Counted from the stretch's first letter, positions 33,117 through 42,249 are shown. The stretch: DNA of 64,000 bases from Flavobacteriaceae bacterium PS02337 (GCA_029959285.1 JASCOE010000009.1:186001-250000), one strand, 5' to 3'. Made by a program: numbers and translations. The notes: generated by a model not told the origin, from the sequence alone.

Positions 33117-35648
33117 ATGCAAAAAATACAGATTCAAATCTTTCTTCTATTTTTTATCGGTTTTCAAATTTCATTTGCGCAGCAGCCACAAAAACCAAAT
33201 TCTGTTGAAATTTACAATCAAATCAAAAAATTAAACTTTTTAGGTTCGGTTTTATATGTTGCTGCACATCCTGATGACGAAAATACTAGAATGATTTCGT
33301 ATTTGGCAAATGATATGAATGCCAGAACTGGTTATTTATCTTTAACGCGTGGTGATGGAGGTCAGAACTTAATTGGTCCACAATTGCGTGAATTATTAGG
33401 CGTTATAAGAACTCAGGAATTAATCGAAGCTCGAAAAATTGATGGTGGCGAACAATTTTTTTCAAGAGCAAATGATTTTGGCTTTTCTAAAAATCCTGAT
33501 GAAACTTTAGATATTTGGGACAAAAATAAAGTCCTTGCCGATGTTGTTTGGACGATTAGAAAATTTCAACCAGACATTATTATCAATAGATTTGATCATC
33601 GTTCGCCAGGAACCACGCACGGACATCATACATCATCTGCGATGTTAAGTGTCGAAAGTTTCAAATTGACAAACGATCCGAAAGTATATCCTGAACAATT
33701 AAAATATGTAACGCCTTGGCAAGTAAAACGTCAATTCTTCAATCCGTCTTGGTGGTTTTATGGAAGTCAGGAAAAGTTTGACGCGGCGAATAAATCTAAA
33801 TTCACCAAATTAGAAACTGGAGTTTATTATAACGAAATTGGAAAATCGAATCAGGAAATTGCTGCTTTAAGCCGAAGCCGTCACCAATCTCAAGGTTTTG
33901 GAAGCACTGGAGTTCGCGGAGAAGAAACAGAATATTTAGAATTGATTAATGGTGAAAATCCAAAAGATCGCGATAATTTATTTGATGGAATTGACACCAG
34001 CTGGAACCGAGTTAAAAACGGAAAACCAATTGGAGATTTAATTACTTCGATTATTTCAAAATACGATTTTAGCCATCCTTCGGCAAGTATTCCAGATTTA
34101 GTAAAAGCATATGCGATGATTGAAGCTTTAGACGAAGATCATTGGAAAAGTATTAAATCGGCTGCAATAAAAAATATCATTGCCTCTTGTTCTGGTTTAT
34201 ATCTTGAAGCCGTTGCAAACGAACAAGAAGCAACTTCAGGAAGCACTATTAAACTATATCTTGAAGCAATCAATAGATGTACAGTTGATATGCAATTAGT
34301 TAGCGTAAAAACGTTGCCTGATAATAAAACAATTGCTCAGAATATCGATTTAAAAAATAACAGTGACCAAAAAATAAATCTTCAGTTACAGCTTCCTGAA
34401 AATATTGAATACACGCAACCGTATTGGCTAAAAGAAAAAGCCACAGTTGGAATGTATACGGTTTCGAACCAAGAAAATATCGGAATTCCAGATATTATCA
34501 GAGAAACGAAAGTTGTTTTTAATGTAAAAATAAATAACGTTGAAATTCCTTTTGAACGCACAGTTGTTTACAAATATAATGACGGCGTAAAAGGCGAAAT
34601 GTATAATTTCCTTGATATTGTTCCAGAAGTTACTACTTCAATACTAGAAAGAGTTTTGATTTTTAGAGACACAAAAAGCAAAATGATTCCAGTAAAAGTT
34701 CGCGCAGGAAAAGACAATGTAAAAGGAAATTTACAACTAGATTTACCAAAAAGCTGGAATGTTTCTCCAAAAGAAATTCCGTTTGTTTTAGACAAAAAAG
34801 GAAATGAGCAAATATTTTATTTTGAAGTAACGCCGCCAGTTAATCCAGAAGAAGTGATGGCAAAAAGTGTTGCTGTAGTTGATAGCAAACGTTTTGACAA
34901 AGATCAAACCATTATCGATTTTAATCATATTACTAAACAAATGGTTTTAAAATCGGCTGAATCAAAATGCATTAGAATTGATTTAAAAACTTATGGAGAC
35001 GCCATTGCTTACATTATGGGAGCTGGAGATGAAGTTCCGGAAAGTTTAACTCAAATGGGATACAAAGTTTCGATTTTAAAACCAGAAGAAATTACTCCTG
35101 AAAAATTAGATTCTTTTAGTACCGTTATTACCGGAATTCGTGCTTACAATACCGTAAATGCTTTAGCAAACAAACAAAGTATTCTTTTCAATTTTGTAAA
35201 AAGCGGTAAAAATATGATTGTGCAATATAATACTAACGGAAAATTAGTAACAGATAAAATTGCACCATATCCATTAAAATTATCAAACGATCGTGTAACA
35301 GAAGAAAATGCAAAAATTACCTTTTTAGCACCAAATCACCCAGTTTTAAACACACCAAATAAAATCTCAGAAAAAGATTTTCAAGGCTGGACACAAGAAC
35401 AAGGTTTATATTATCCTAACGAATATGATGCCGCCTTCACTCCTATTATTTCATCTCATGATAAGGGAGAATCGGCAAAAGATGGCGCATTATTAGTAGC
35501 TCCTTACGGAAAAGGATATTACATTTACACGGGTTTAAGTTTCTTTAGAGAATTACCAGAAGGGGTTTCTGGCGCATATAGATTACTATCTAATATTATT
35601 TCTCTAAAACAACCAATTGAAGCTCCTAAAAAAGATTTAAAGCAATAA
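33117..35648 (+). CDS. PIG-L family deacetylase, large exported form
   Basis: 843 aa. Signal peptide about 1-21 (IFLLFFIGFQISFAQ). The PIG-L/LmbE N-acetylglucosamine deacetylase domain is at about 40-300, with zinc motif AAHPDDE (about 49-55) and a downstream HGHHTSS histidine cluster (about 167-173). Then beta-sandwich regions (about 350-630) and a C-terminal glutamine-amidotransferase-like domain (about 640-835; YIMGAGDEVPESLTQMGYKV, GIRAYNTVNAL, KSGKNMIVQYNT). It probably deacetylates an N-acetyl sugar of an envelope glycan or conjugate. It is 3 bp ahead of a tiny membrane-peptide gene. Confidence 0.85.
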   Translation: MQKIQIQIFLLFFIGFQISFAQQPQKPNSVEIYNQIKKLNFLGSVLYVAAHPDDENTRMISYLANDMNARTGYLSLTRGDGGQNLIGPQLRELLGVIRTQELIEARKIDGGEQFFSRANDFGFSKNPDETLDIWDKNKVLADVVWTIRKFQPDIIINRFDHRSPGTTHGHHTSSAMLSVESFKLTNDPKVYPEQLKYVTPWQVKRQFFNPSWWFYGSQEKFDAANKSKFTKLETGVYYNEIGKSNQEIAALSRSRHQSQGFGSTGVRGEETEYLELINGENPKDRDNLFDGIDTSWNRVKNGKPIGDLITSIISKYDFSHPSASIPDLVKAYAMIEALDEDHWKSIKSAAIKNIIASCSGLYLEAVANEQEATSGSTIKLYLEAINRCTVDMQLVSVKTLPDNKTIAQNIDLKNNSDQKINLQLQLPENIEYTQPYWLKEKATVGMYTVSNQENIGIPDIIRETKVVFNVKINNVEIPFERTVVYKYNDGVKGEMYNFLDIVPEVTTSILERVLIFRDTKSKMIPVKVRAGKDNVKGNLQLDLPKSWNVSPKEIPFVLDKKGNEQIFYFEVTPPVNPEEVMAKSVAVVDSKRFDKDQTIIDFNHITKQMVLKSAESKCIRIDLKTYGDAIAYIMGAGDEVPESLTQMGYKVSILKPEEITPEKLDSFSTVITGIRAYNTVNALANKQSILFNFVKSGKNMIVQYNTNGKLVTDKIAPYPLKLSNDRVTEENAKITFLAPNHPVLNTPNKISEKDFQGWTQEQGLYYPNEYDAAFTPIISSHDKGESAKDGALLVAPYGKGYYIYTGLSFFRELPEGVSGAYRLLSNIISLKQPIEAPKKDLKQ

Positions 35649-35651
35649 AAT

Positions 35652-35759
35652 ATGGAAACGAAAAAAACAAAAAAGTGGAAAAAAAGCTATACCTACGTTT
35701 TGGTCGTTAATGCGATTTACATTGCCATTTTCGTTTTAATCATGCAATTATACTCATAA
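35652..35759 (+). CDS. 35-aa single-helix membrane peptide preceding the SSS symporter
   Basis: ATG at 35652 to TAA at 35757. Product: basic head METKKTKKWKKSY, then one membrane helix (YVLVVNAIYIAIFVLIMQLY). It starts 3 bp after the deacetylase stop and ends 3 bp before the symporter ATG, so it is embedded in the operon. The positive head predicts a cytoplasmic N terminus. Probably a small partner subunit of the symporter; I do not know a named family. Confidence 0.65.
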   Translation: METKKTKKWKKSYTYVLVVNAIYIAIFVLIMQLYS

Positions 35760-35762
35760 CCT

Positions 35763-37484
35763 ATGCAGCTATTTGACTGGATCGTACTTATTGTAACTTT
35801 ATTATTTATTGTTGGTTACGGCTCGTGGAAAACTCGAGGCAGTAAAAACGTTGAGGATTTCATTTTAGGAAATAACGAAACGCCTTGGTACACTGTCGGA
35901 CTTTCTGTTATGGCAACGCAAGCCAGCGCAATTACTTTTTTATCGACTCCAGGACAAGCGTATCACGACGGAATGGGATTTGTACAATTCTATTTTGGTT
36001 TGCCAATTGCAATGATTGTAATTTGTGTGACTTTTATTCCGCTTTATCATAAAAGTAAAGTTTTTACCGCTTATGAGTTTTTAGAAAGAAGATTTGATGT
36101 TAAAACGCGTTCTCTTGCTGCCATTTTATTTTTAGTTCAGCGTGGTTTAGGAACTGGGTTAACGATATATGCGCCAGCCATTATTCTATCGGCACTTTTA
36201 GGATGGAACTTAACTGTAATGAACATCATTATTGGTCTTTTGGTTATTATTTATACTTTTTCTGGCGGAACAAAAGCGGTAAACGTTACACAAAAACAGC
36301 AGATGTTTGTCATCATGTCTGGAATGTTCATCACTTTTTTCTTGATTCTGCATTATCTTCCAAACGATATGACTTTTAATAGTGCGCTTCACATTGCAGG
36401 CGCAAATGATAAAATGGATATTGTCAATTTTTCTTTTGATCCTGAAGAAAAATATACTTTTTGGAGCGGAATTACTGGAGGTTTCTTCTTGGCTCTTGCC
36501 TATTTTGGTACAGATCAATCTCAAGTTGGACGTTATCTTTCTGGAAAATCAGTTCGCGAAAGTCAGATGGGATTAATTATGAATGGACTTCTTAAAGTTC
36601 CGATGCAGTTCTTTATTCTTTTGACTGGAGTTATGGTTTTTGTATTTTTTCAATTCAATCCAGTTCCTTTAAATTTTAATCCAAATAATAAAATTGCTAT
36701 TGAAAAATCAGTTTATAAAGAAGAATATCACGCTTTAGAACAAAAATTAGTTACACTTTCTGAAGACAAAAAAGTAATCAATTTATTGTATATCGATCAG
36801 TTGAATCAAGATTACGATAATCCGATTTTGCGTAAAGAATTGGTTGCATTGTCTAATAAAGAAAAAGACCTGCGCGAAAAAGCAAAAGAAATTATCATAA
36901 AAGCTGACAGCAATACAGAAACAAACGATAAAGATTACGTCTTCTTCCACTTCATTCTGCATTATTTGCCAAAAGGTTTAATCGGATTGTTATTGGCCGT
37001 TATCCTTTCTGCTGCAATGTCATCAACCGCTTCGGGATTAACAGCTTTAGCTTCTACAACGGCAATTGATATTTATAAACGAAACCAAAAAACCGAAAAA
37101 TCTGAAAAGCATTACTTGAATATCACAAAGTTTTTTACTCTTTTTTGGGGAATTGTAGCAATACTTTTCGCTTGCGTCGGAACATTGTTTGAAAATTTAA
37201 TTCAGCTAGTAAACATAATCGGATCGATTTTCTACGGAACCGTTTTAGGAATTTTCCTTGTTGGTTTTTACTTAAAAAGGGTTCAAGCCAAACCAATGTT
37301 TATTAGCGCCATAATAAGTCAGCTTACGATTTTTGTGATTTATTATTTCATGATTTATACGCAGGAAAAATTAGGTTATTTATGGTTGAATTTTATTGGT
37401 GCTATTTTGACAATTGTATTGGCGTTGTTATTTCAGTTTTTGTTTTTCAGAGGAAAAAACAAACTGGGAGTAATTGAAGAATAA
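35763..37484 (+). CDS. Sodium:solute symporter (SSS family)
   Basis: 573 aa, about 13-14 membrane segments. The N terminus DWIVLIVTLLFIVGYGSWKT, the GNNETPWYTVGLSVMATQAS block (about 37-56), AITFLSTPGQAYHDG (about 57-71), YTFSGGTKAVNVTQKQQM (about 163-180) and AMSSTASGLTALASTTAIDI (about 420-440, Na+ site helix) are SSS hallmarks. A hydrophilic insertion at about 310-385 is a charged cytoplasmic or periplasmic loop. Operon with the PIG-L gene suggests uptake of a sugar or amino-sugar product; this is inference. Confidence 0.9.
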   Translation: MQLFDWIVLIVTLLFIVGYGSWKTRGSKNVEDFILGNNETPWYTVGLSVMATQASAITFLSTPGQAYHDGMGFVQFYFGLPIAMIVICVTFIPLYHKSKVFTAYEFLERRFDVKTRSLAAILFLVQRGLGTGLTIYAPAIILSALLGWNLTVMNIIIGLLVIIYTFSGGTKAVNVTQKQQMFVIMSGMFITFFLILHYLPNDMTFNSALHIAGANDKMDIVNFSFDPEEKYTFWSGITGGFFLALAYFGTDQSQVGRYLSGKSVRESQMGLIMNGLLKVPMQFFILLTGVMVFVFFQFNPVPLNFNPNNKIAIEKSVYKEEYHALEQKLVTLSEDKKVINLLYIDQLNQDYDNPILRKELVALSNKEKDLREKAKEIIIKADSNTETNDKDYVFFHFILHYLPKGLIGLLLAVILSAAMSSTASGLTALASTTAIDIYKRNQKTEKSEKHYLNITKFFTLFWGIVAILFACVGTLFENLIQLVNIIGSIFYGTVLGIFLVGFYLKRVQAKPMFISAIISQLTIFVIYYFMIYTQEKLGYLWLNFIGAILTIVLALLFQFLFFRGKNKLGVIEE

Positions 37485-37514
37485 TCTAATTTATAAATTT
37501 GATATTTTCAGCAA

Positions 37515-37943
37515 ATGACAAAAGAAGATTTTTTATTTCATTTAAACGGAGCAAGTTTTATTGCTCTTAAATTTGCTGAAAAATATGTCAAAGATAAATT
37601 AGTCACAGACTTTAAGTATAATGTGATTCTTACTATTGCAGGTAATATTGTTGGTGCAAAACAATTTGATATATATCCTAAAAAAAAAGATATTATAAAA
37701 CTGGATTTAACTGATAGTGAAGTTGTGGATTTATTATTTAGAAACAATAAAATCCCGATTTGGATTGATATTAGAGTTCTAAAATCTAGTAGAAAAAGTA
37801 CAACATTTAATCTCTTATGTTCTGGAAAATATAGTGATGATAAAGATGATTACTATTACAATCAAAATGGTTCTGGACCTTTTGGAGTAAAAGGTCCAAA
37901 TTTTCCCTTAAATTATGAAGAGGGTAAAAAATTTAGGTTATAA
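37515..37943 (+). CDS. Uncharacterised 142-aa protein
   Basis: No signal peptide or membrane segment. Mixed alpha/beta: helix ASFIALKFAEKYVKDKLV (about 13-30), strands YNVILTIAGNIVGAKQFDIY (about 35-54), IPIWIDIRVL (about 81-90), FNLLCSGKYS (about 99-108), then an Asp/Tyr cluster and GPFGVKGPNFPLNYEEGKKF. I recognise no family. It lies 30 bp after the symporter gene and is followed by the structured repeat at 37987, which may mark the operon end. Confidence 0.55.
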   Translation: MTKEDFLFHLNGASFIALKFAEKYVKDKLVTDFKYNVILTIAGNIVGAKQFDIYPKKKDIIKLDLTDSEVVDLLFRNNKIPIWIDIRVLKSSRKSTTFNLLCSGKYSDDKDDYYYNQNGSGPFGVKGPNFPLNYEEGKKFRL

Positions 37944-37986
37944 AAGTAATTCTTCATTCAATGAACATTCTCTCAAATAATCCTTT

Positions 37987-38071
37987 TGCCCTAGCCCTGA
38001 TGGAAGCGGCATCCTTTTTGTTTTTTCTTTGAAAACAAAAAGATACAGCGGACAGCAGGAATAAGCTCCTA
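37987..38071. repeat. Structured intergenic element, copy 2
   Basis: Core GCCCTAGCCCTGATGGAAGC, then GGCATCC, an 11-bp hairpin (CTTTTTGTTTT at 38014-38024, AAAACAAAAAG at 38032-38042), then GATACAGCGGACAGCAGGAA and TAAGCTCCT. Flanks match the copy at 7688-7771; the hairpin differs in sequence but pairs. A 23-codon frame runs through it by chance. Confidence 0.75.
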
Positions 38072-38118
38072 ATAAATCATCATTTTAAAAACTAAATTTC
38101 TGAAACCAAATTCTCTCT

Positions 38119-38126
38119 TAAATTTG
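38119..38126 (+). promoter_or_regulatory. Putative -7 box before the 202-aa membrane protein gene
   Basis: TAAATTTG (TAnnTTTG), 91 bp before the ATG at 38218. Confidence 0.35.
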
Positions 38127-38217
38127 TAAGTAAAAAACACTATTTTAGTAATCGTAAAACTGACTATAAAAGTTTTACATCCAAAAACTAAACTAATTTT
38201 AACTGGAGAAATTATAA

Positions 38218-38826
38218 ATGAAAATTTCAGACGATTTAGAAAAATTACTTCCTTTCGGATATCTTTTCCTTATTTTAATGGGAATTTTAAAAGATAGTAT
38301 TTACTATTATCAATTGGGTATTAACATTTTAAAATATTCGACTATTACAGATATTTTAATGAGTCCGATTGCTGAGTTCACTTCTAACCCTGTAATTTTA
38401 GGTGCAATTATTTGGTTGTTTGTAAGCCATTATAAACTGCCAAAATATCTGGCAAAAAATAGTCATAAAAGAATTATTCAAAAATTGTTCGAATTAAAAC
38501 CGACAAATGAATTAACAAAAAAGGAAACTCAAAGTTACTACAACGGCATTGCCATAAAATCTCTTGCAATAGTTTTATTATCCTTCTTTCTTGGTTATGG
38601 AATGGCTGGAGGCTATTATTTAAAAGAAAAAATTAAGAGAAATGAACTGAAATATGAGTCTAAACTTAATTTTGGTGAAGAAAAATCAGAACAAATATAT
38701 TTGATCAGCGCTAATAGTTTGTATTATTTTTATTTGACAAAAGGAAATGATGCTATTCAAATTGCGCCGTTGGGAAGTGTAAAAAATATAGAAGTTGCAC
38801 AGACCAAAATGATTTTTCAAAAATAG
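38218..38826 (+). CDS. Uncharacterised membrane protein (202 aa)
   Basis: Three hydrophobic segments: about 12-35 (PFGYLFLILMGILKDSIYYY), 58-74 (NPVILGAIIWLFVSHY) and 115-138 (LAIVLLSFFLGYGMAGGYYL), then a soluble tail of about 60 residues (EQIYLISANSLYYFYLTKGN). No known family recognised. The next gene begins 31 bp downstream. Confidence 0.55.
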   Translation: MKISDDLEKLLPFGYLFLILMGILKDSIYYYQLGINILKYSTITDILMSPIAEFTSNPVILGAIIWLFVSHYKLPKYLAKNSHKRIIQKLFELKPTNELTKKETQSYYNGIAIKSLAIVLLSFFLGYGMAGGYYLKEKIKRNELKYESKLNFGEEKSEQIYLISANSLYYFYLTKGNDAIQIAPLGSVKNIEVAQTKMIFQK

Positions 38827-38857
38827 TTTTCCTTTTAATTGCTAAAAAATCATCATT

Positions 38858-39487
38858 ATGAAAGATTTAAAAAAGTATAGCAACAAAGCCAAAGCTGCTT
38901 TTGTTCTTTTGATCGTGATGCTTATTATTTTGCTAGGAAATTTTAATACGCTTCGAAATTCTAAAAATGTAAATGATAATATTAATGCTATTTACAAAGA
39001 TCGTTTGGTCGTTGCGCATTATATTTTTCAATATTCTAAACAACTTCATTTTATAAAAGCCGAAGCCGAAAAACTAGATTTAAGCGATAATATCAAAAAA
39101 AGCGAAATCATTCATACTTTAGATATCATTCACAATATTGATGATTTGTACTCCAAAACGGTTTTGACCAATAAAGAAAAAGAACATTTTGATATTTTTT
39201 TAAGTTCGTGCAAAGAAATCAATACACAAGTAGAAAATAAAAATTGGAGTAAAATTGCCAATTCGAGTACTCAAGCTCTAAAAACATTAGAATCTTTATC
39301 GGAAATTCAGATTGAAGAAGGAAAAGCCAAACTAGCCGCAGCAAATGCGATGTACAATAAAAACAATATTTTAGGCCAGCTTCAAATTGCTTTACTTATC
39401 ATTTTGGGCGGAATTACTTTTTATTTATTGATTATAAAGAAAATCAAAAGAACGGTGAAAATTCCTGAGCCGCCTAGTATGAATTGA
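38858..39487 (+). CDS. Four-helix-bundle (MCP-type sensor) domain protein without an output domain
   Basis: 209 aa. Helix 1 in the membrane (about 12-30, AFVLLIVMLIILLGNFNTL), a periplasmic all-helical region (about 32-172; NINAIYKDRLVVAHYIFQYS is the usual first helix of 4HB_MCP sensors), second membrane helix (about 173-192, LQIALLIILGGITFYLLI), and a short basic end. The layout is that of a chemoreceptor input module, but no HAMP, kinase or signalling domain follows, so it must act through a partner if it signals at all. Confidence 0.7.
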   Translation: MKDLKKYSNKAKAAFVLLIVMLIILLGNFNTLRNSKNVNDNINAIYKDRLVVAHYIFQYSKQLHFIKAEAEKLDLSDNIKKSEIIHTLDIIHNIDDLYSKTVLTNKEKEHFDIFLSSCKEINTQVENKNWSKIANSSTQALKTLESLSEIQIEEGKAKLAAANAMYNKNNILGQLQIALLIILGGITFYLLIIKKIKRTVKIPEPPSMN

Positions 39488-39490
39488 GTT

Positions 39491-39655
39491 TTAACCGCAA
39501 AGTACGCAAGGTTTTTTTATCTAAAATTGCGTTTATATATCCGCAAAGTTCGCAAAGCTATATTCATATAACTTTGCGAACTTTGATTTATAAATCCCAC
39601 TCAAAAAATAATCTTTGTGAACTTTGCGTAAACCTTAGCGCACTTTGCGTTTAAA
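39491..39655. repeat. Intergenic word repeat (CGCAAAGTACGCAAGG type)
   Basis: Plus-strand words CCGCAAAGTACGCAAGG and CCGCAAAGTTCGCAAAGC, then inverted forms AACTTTGCGAACTTTG, GTGAACTTTGCGTAAACC and GCGCACTTTGCGTTT. Same family as 16077-16145. Confidence 0.7.
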
Positions 39656-39666
39656 TAAAAACAAAA

Positions 39667-39702
39667 AAAAATCCAAAACTCTTAAGCTTTGGATTTTAAA
39701 AT
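39667..39702. terminator. Bidirectional terminator before the DUF2911 gene end
   Basis: AAAATCCAAA, loop ACTCTTAAGC, TTTGGATTTT with A/T tracts on both sides, between convergent genes. Confidence 0.75.
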
Positions 39703-39726
39703 TTTATATTTTGAAAGTTTAAAAAC

Positions 39727-40569
39727 TTATCTGCTCCACTCAGCAATACTGTCTTTATTCAATTTTACGTAATCAGCATTATTTGCTGCTTCTGCAGATG
39801 CTAAAGAAGCTTTTGCTGTTTCTACTGCTCCTTTTTTATCACCTTGTTTTGCTTGAATTTGAGACTTCAATCTTGTTACGTAATATGGTTTATCTGTACT
39901 CATATCTAAGGCTTTGTCAACATAAGTTCTAGCCGTTTCGATATTTCCGTTAGATTGAAATAAATACTGAGATGCCGCATAATAATCATTCCAAGTTGGA
40001 CCGGCCAAAGTTTTATCAATACTTGCAATAGCTGCTTTTGCAGTTGGAACTTCAAATTTTAAAGCAACATGAGAATTCTCCCAAGCCATATCTAAATATC
40101 CAAAATTTGGATCTAATCCGTTAATTCCAATTGTAAATGTTTCTATAGGAGTTGGCAAAGCATCTTCTTTTACAGTAGTTTTTAAAGCTACATAAGCATC
40201 ACTCCAATTTTCTGGCAATCCCCAGTTATCAGTAGAAAGGTAAAAAATCACATCCCAGCTTTCAATTCTTGGCACAGTGTAAATTGCATATTTTCCTTTT
40301 TTCAACGTTTTTCCGTCAATAATTACATCGTCGCTGAAATTAATAATCGTATTTTCATTAGCTCCAGTTCTCCATAATTTACCAAACGGAACTAAATTTC
40401 CGAAAACTGCTCTTCCTCTTGCTCCTGGTCTTGAGTACGTAACTTCAACATCAGTCAAGCCTACAGTTTGTTTAATATATCCTTTTGGACTTGCTTGCGG
40501 CGTTTTTACTTGAGCTTCTGATGCTAATGGCGCTAAAATCAGGGCTAATGCAATAAGTATTTTTTTCAT
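39727..40569 (-). CDS. DUF2911 domain secreted protein
   Basis: 280 aa. Signal peptide about 1-19 (ILIALALILAPLASEAQ). DUF2911 domain at about 25-185: ASPKGYIKQTVGLTDVEVTY, SRPGARGRAVFG, KLWRTGANENTIINFS, LKKGKYAIYTVP. The C-terminal part (about 190-280) is helical and TPR-like (AASQYLFQSNGNIETARTYV). Function unknown; very common in Bacteroidota. Confidence 0.88.
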   Translation of the reverse strand: MKKILIALALILAPLASEAQVKTPQASPKGYIKQTVGLTDVEVTYSRPGARGRAVFGNLVPFGKLWRTGANENTIINFSDDVIIDGKTLKKGKYAIYTVPRIESWDVIFYLSTDNWGLPENWSDAYVALKTTVKEDALPTPIETFTIGINGLDPNFGYLDMAWENSHVALKFEVPTAKAAIASIDKTLAGPTWNDYYAASQYLFQSNGNIETARTYVDKALDMSTDKPYYVTRLKSQIQAKQGDKKGAVETAKASLASAEAANNADYVKLNKDSIAEWSR

Positions 40570-40595
40570 TATTTGGTGTTTTTTTATTTTTATTT

Positions 40596-40603
40596 CAAAT
40601 TTA
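40596..40603 (-). promoter_or_regulatory. Putative -7 box before the DUF2911 gene
   Basis: Minus strand reads TAAATTTG, 26 bp before the ATG at 40569. Confidence 0.5.
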
Positions 40604-40642
40604 CAAATTCAAACAGGGAACAAATGTTAAATTTTATATAAT

Positions 40643-41305
40643 TCAAGGCTTAAGCTGTGATATTTTTTCAGCATTTAATTCATTAAAATGATCTATAACT
40701 AAGTCTGCCTCAGATAAGTCTTGTAAGTTCGAATGTTCGCTTTTATATCCTACACAATAAATTCCCGCTCCTTTAGCCGCTTTTATTCCGTTTGTACTGT
40801 CTTCAATTATAATGCATTCTTCTGTCGGCGCAATTGACAAAGATGCCGCATGAATAAATATCGCCGGATTTGGCTTTGACTGCGGAAAATCTTCTCCGCT
40901 AACAATGTGCGTAAAATATTGATGCAAGTTGAATCGAGTAAAAACGCGTTCGATAGTAACTTTTGAAGCTGACGATGCCAAAATCAATTGTATACCATTG
41001 TTATACAAATCTTTAATCAAATCTTCAACACCATCTAAAAGATATAAATCTTCTTTTGTATCAAAAGCATTATTAAAGATAGTTCTTTTTCTTTGAATTA
41101 AATCTTCAACTTCTTGATCTACAGATGGAAAATGATTTTTTAAAGTTTGAAATGTATTTCTAGTAGAAAATCCAGTAAATGAAGTGTACATTTCTTCTGG
41201 CACTTCAATATTTAATTCTGAAAATTGTAAATAATAAGCATAACGATGAACTGGCTCCGTATCTACGATTACGCCATCCATATCAAAAATTACTGTTTTA
41301 ATCAT
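40643..41305 (-). CDS. HAD-superfamily phosphatase/phosphoglucomutase-like protein
   Basis: 220 aa. Motif I FDMDGVIVDTEPVH (about 7-20), helical cap (about 20-85), motif II LASSAS (about 113-118), motif III Lys in SKPNPAIFIHA (about 148-158), motif IV IIIEDSTNGIKAAKGAG (about 168-184). This is the beta-phosphoglucomutase/GS1-like subfamily. Substrate unclear: a sugar phosphate is most likely. Confidence 0.85.
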   Translation of the reverse strand: MIKTVIFDMDGVIVDTEPVHRYAYYLQFSELNIEVPEEMYTSFTGFSTRNTFQTLKNHFPSVDQEVEDLIQRKRTIFNNAFDTKEDLYLLDGVEDLIKDLYNNGIQLILASSASKVTIERVFTRFNLHQYFTHIVSGEDFPQSKPNPAIFIHAASLSIAPTEECIIIEDSTNGIKAAKGAGIYCVGYKSEHSNLQDLSEADLVIDHFNELNAEKISQLKP

Positions 41306-41311
41306 TTTTTT

Positions 41312-41467
41312 TAAGGTGCTAAGGTTCTGAGGAACTAAGGTTCTGAGTTTTTTAGTTTTTTGAGGTTTATCTTTGCTGTTATCTTTGTCAAAGTTTAAAA
41401 CTTTGACAAAAATTCTAAGTTTCTAAAGGTAAACCTTAGCAACTTAGAATCTTAGCATCTTAGAACC
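41312..41467. repeat. Long inverted word repeat between tcdA and the HAD gene
   Basis: Left part AAGGTGCTAAGGTTCTGAGG and AACTAAGGTTCTGAG; right part in inverse sense, AAACCTTAGCAACTTAGAAT and CTTAGCATCTTAGAACCTTA; a central TTTGTCAAAG/CTTTGACAAA hairpin. Same family as 25199-25245. Confidence 0.65.
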
Positions 41468-42187
41468 TTATTTCTCGTTAGAAATCAAATAACGAATAAC
41501 CGTTTCTGCGGCGTGAAGACCGAATAATCCAGGCATATAACTATTTGTTCCGTAGAAAGATTTTTTGAAATTTTTTCCGTCTGTTAATTTTAAGCTTTTT
41601 TCATTTTGAATTTCAGATGAAAAAACAACTTTTAATTTATTGATTTTTACAGCTTTTAAACGCTTGCGAATTGTTTTAGAAAAATAACAATTAATAGTTT
41701 TCGAAATATCAGCAACTTTTACTTTATAAGCCAGCATTTTTCCGCCTGCGCCCATGCTGCTTATGATTTTTACTCTTTTTCGTTTTGCTGCAATAATCAA
41801 ATTTAATTTTGGAGTAATACTGTCTATACAGTCTAAAACATAGTCAAATTCTGGAGAAACGATTTCAAAAGCACGTTCTGGAGAAAGAAATTCTTTTACG
41901 CGCGTAAGGTTCAATTCTGGATTAATATCCATTAAACGATCACCAACAATCGTGATTTTAGGTTCTCCAACTGTAGAATGTAATGCCGGCAATTGACGAT
42001 TAATATTGGTAATATCTACCACATCTCCGTCAACAATTGTCATATTTCCTACTCCTGCTCTTGCTAAAAATTCAGCTGCAAAAGAACCAACTCCTCCTAA
42101 ACCTACAACTAAAACATTCGCTTTTTTTAAATTTTCTAACCCTTCTTTGGTAAACAAAAGCTCCGCTCTTTCTGTCCATTCTGCCAT
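41468..42187 (-). CDS. tcdA: tRNA threonylcarbamoyladenosine dehydratase (TcdA/CsdL, ThiF-E1 family)
   Basis: 239 aa. ATP-binding E1 fold: VLVVGLGGVGSFAAEFLARA (about 24-43), IVDGDVVDITNINRQ (about 51-65), the DxxxxNxxRQ motif typical of this family, YVLDCIDSITPKLNLI (about 116-131), SSMGAGGKM (about 143-151). The C-terminal NCYFSKTIRKRLK and the GTNSYMPGLFGLHAA end fit TcdA rather than MoeB or ThiF, which have CxxC zinc sites. It cyclises t6A to ct6A at tRNA position 37. Confidence 0.87.
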   Translation of the reverse strand: MAEWTERAELLFTKEGLENLKKANVLVVGLGGVGSFAAEFLARAGVGNMTIVDGDVVDITNINRQLPALHSTVGEPKITIVGDRLMDINPELNLTRVKEFLSPERAFEIVSPEFDYVLDCIDSITPKLNLIIAAKRKRVKIISSMGAGGKMLAYKVKVADISKTINCYFSKTIRKRLKAVKINKLKVVFSSEIQNEKSLKLTDGKNFKKSFYGTNSYMPGLFGLHAAETVIRYLISNEK

Positions 42188-42221
42188 ATTCTCTATTTTG
42201 TATTTTTTTAGTTTATTGTTT

Positions 42222-42249
42222 TTTGTTTCAAGTTTTAAGTTTCAGGTTT
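42222..42249. repeat. Fragment of the GTTTCAAGTTT word family
   Basis: GTTTCAAGTTTTAAGTTTCA, then GG; same words as the inverted repeat at 9481-9538. Confidence 0.45.

Noticed and set aside
37962-38033. 23-codon frame MNILSNNPFALALMEAASFL in repeat copy 2
   Set aside because: It is read through the structured repeat, is not open in copy 1 in the same way, and has no promoter support.
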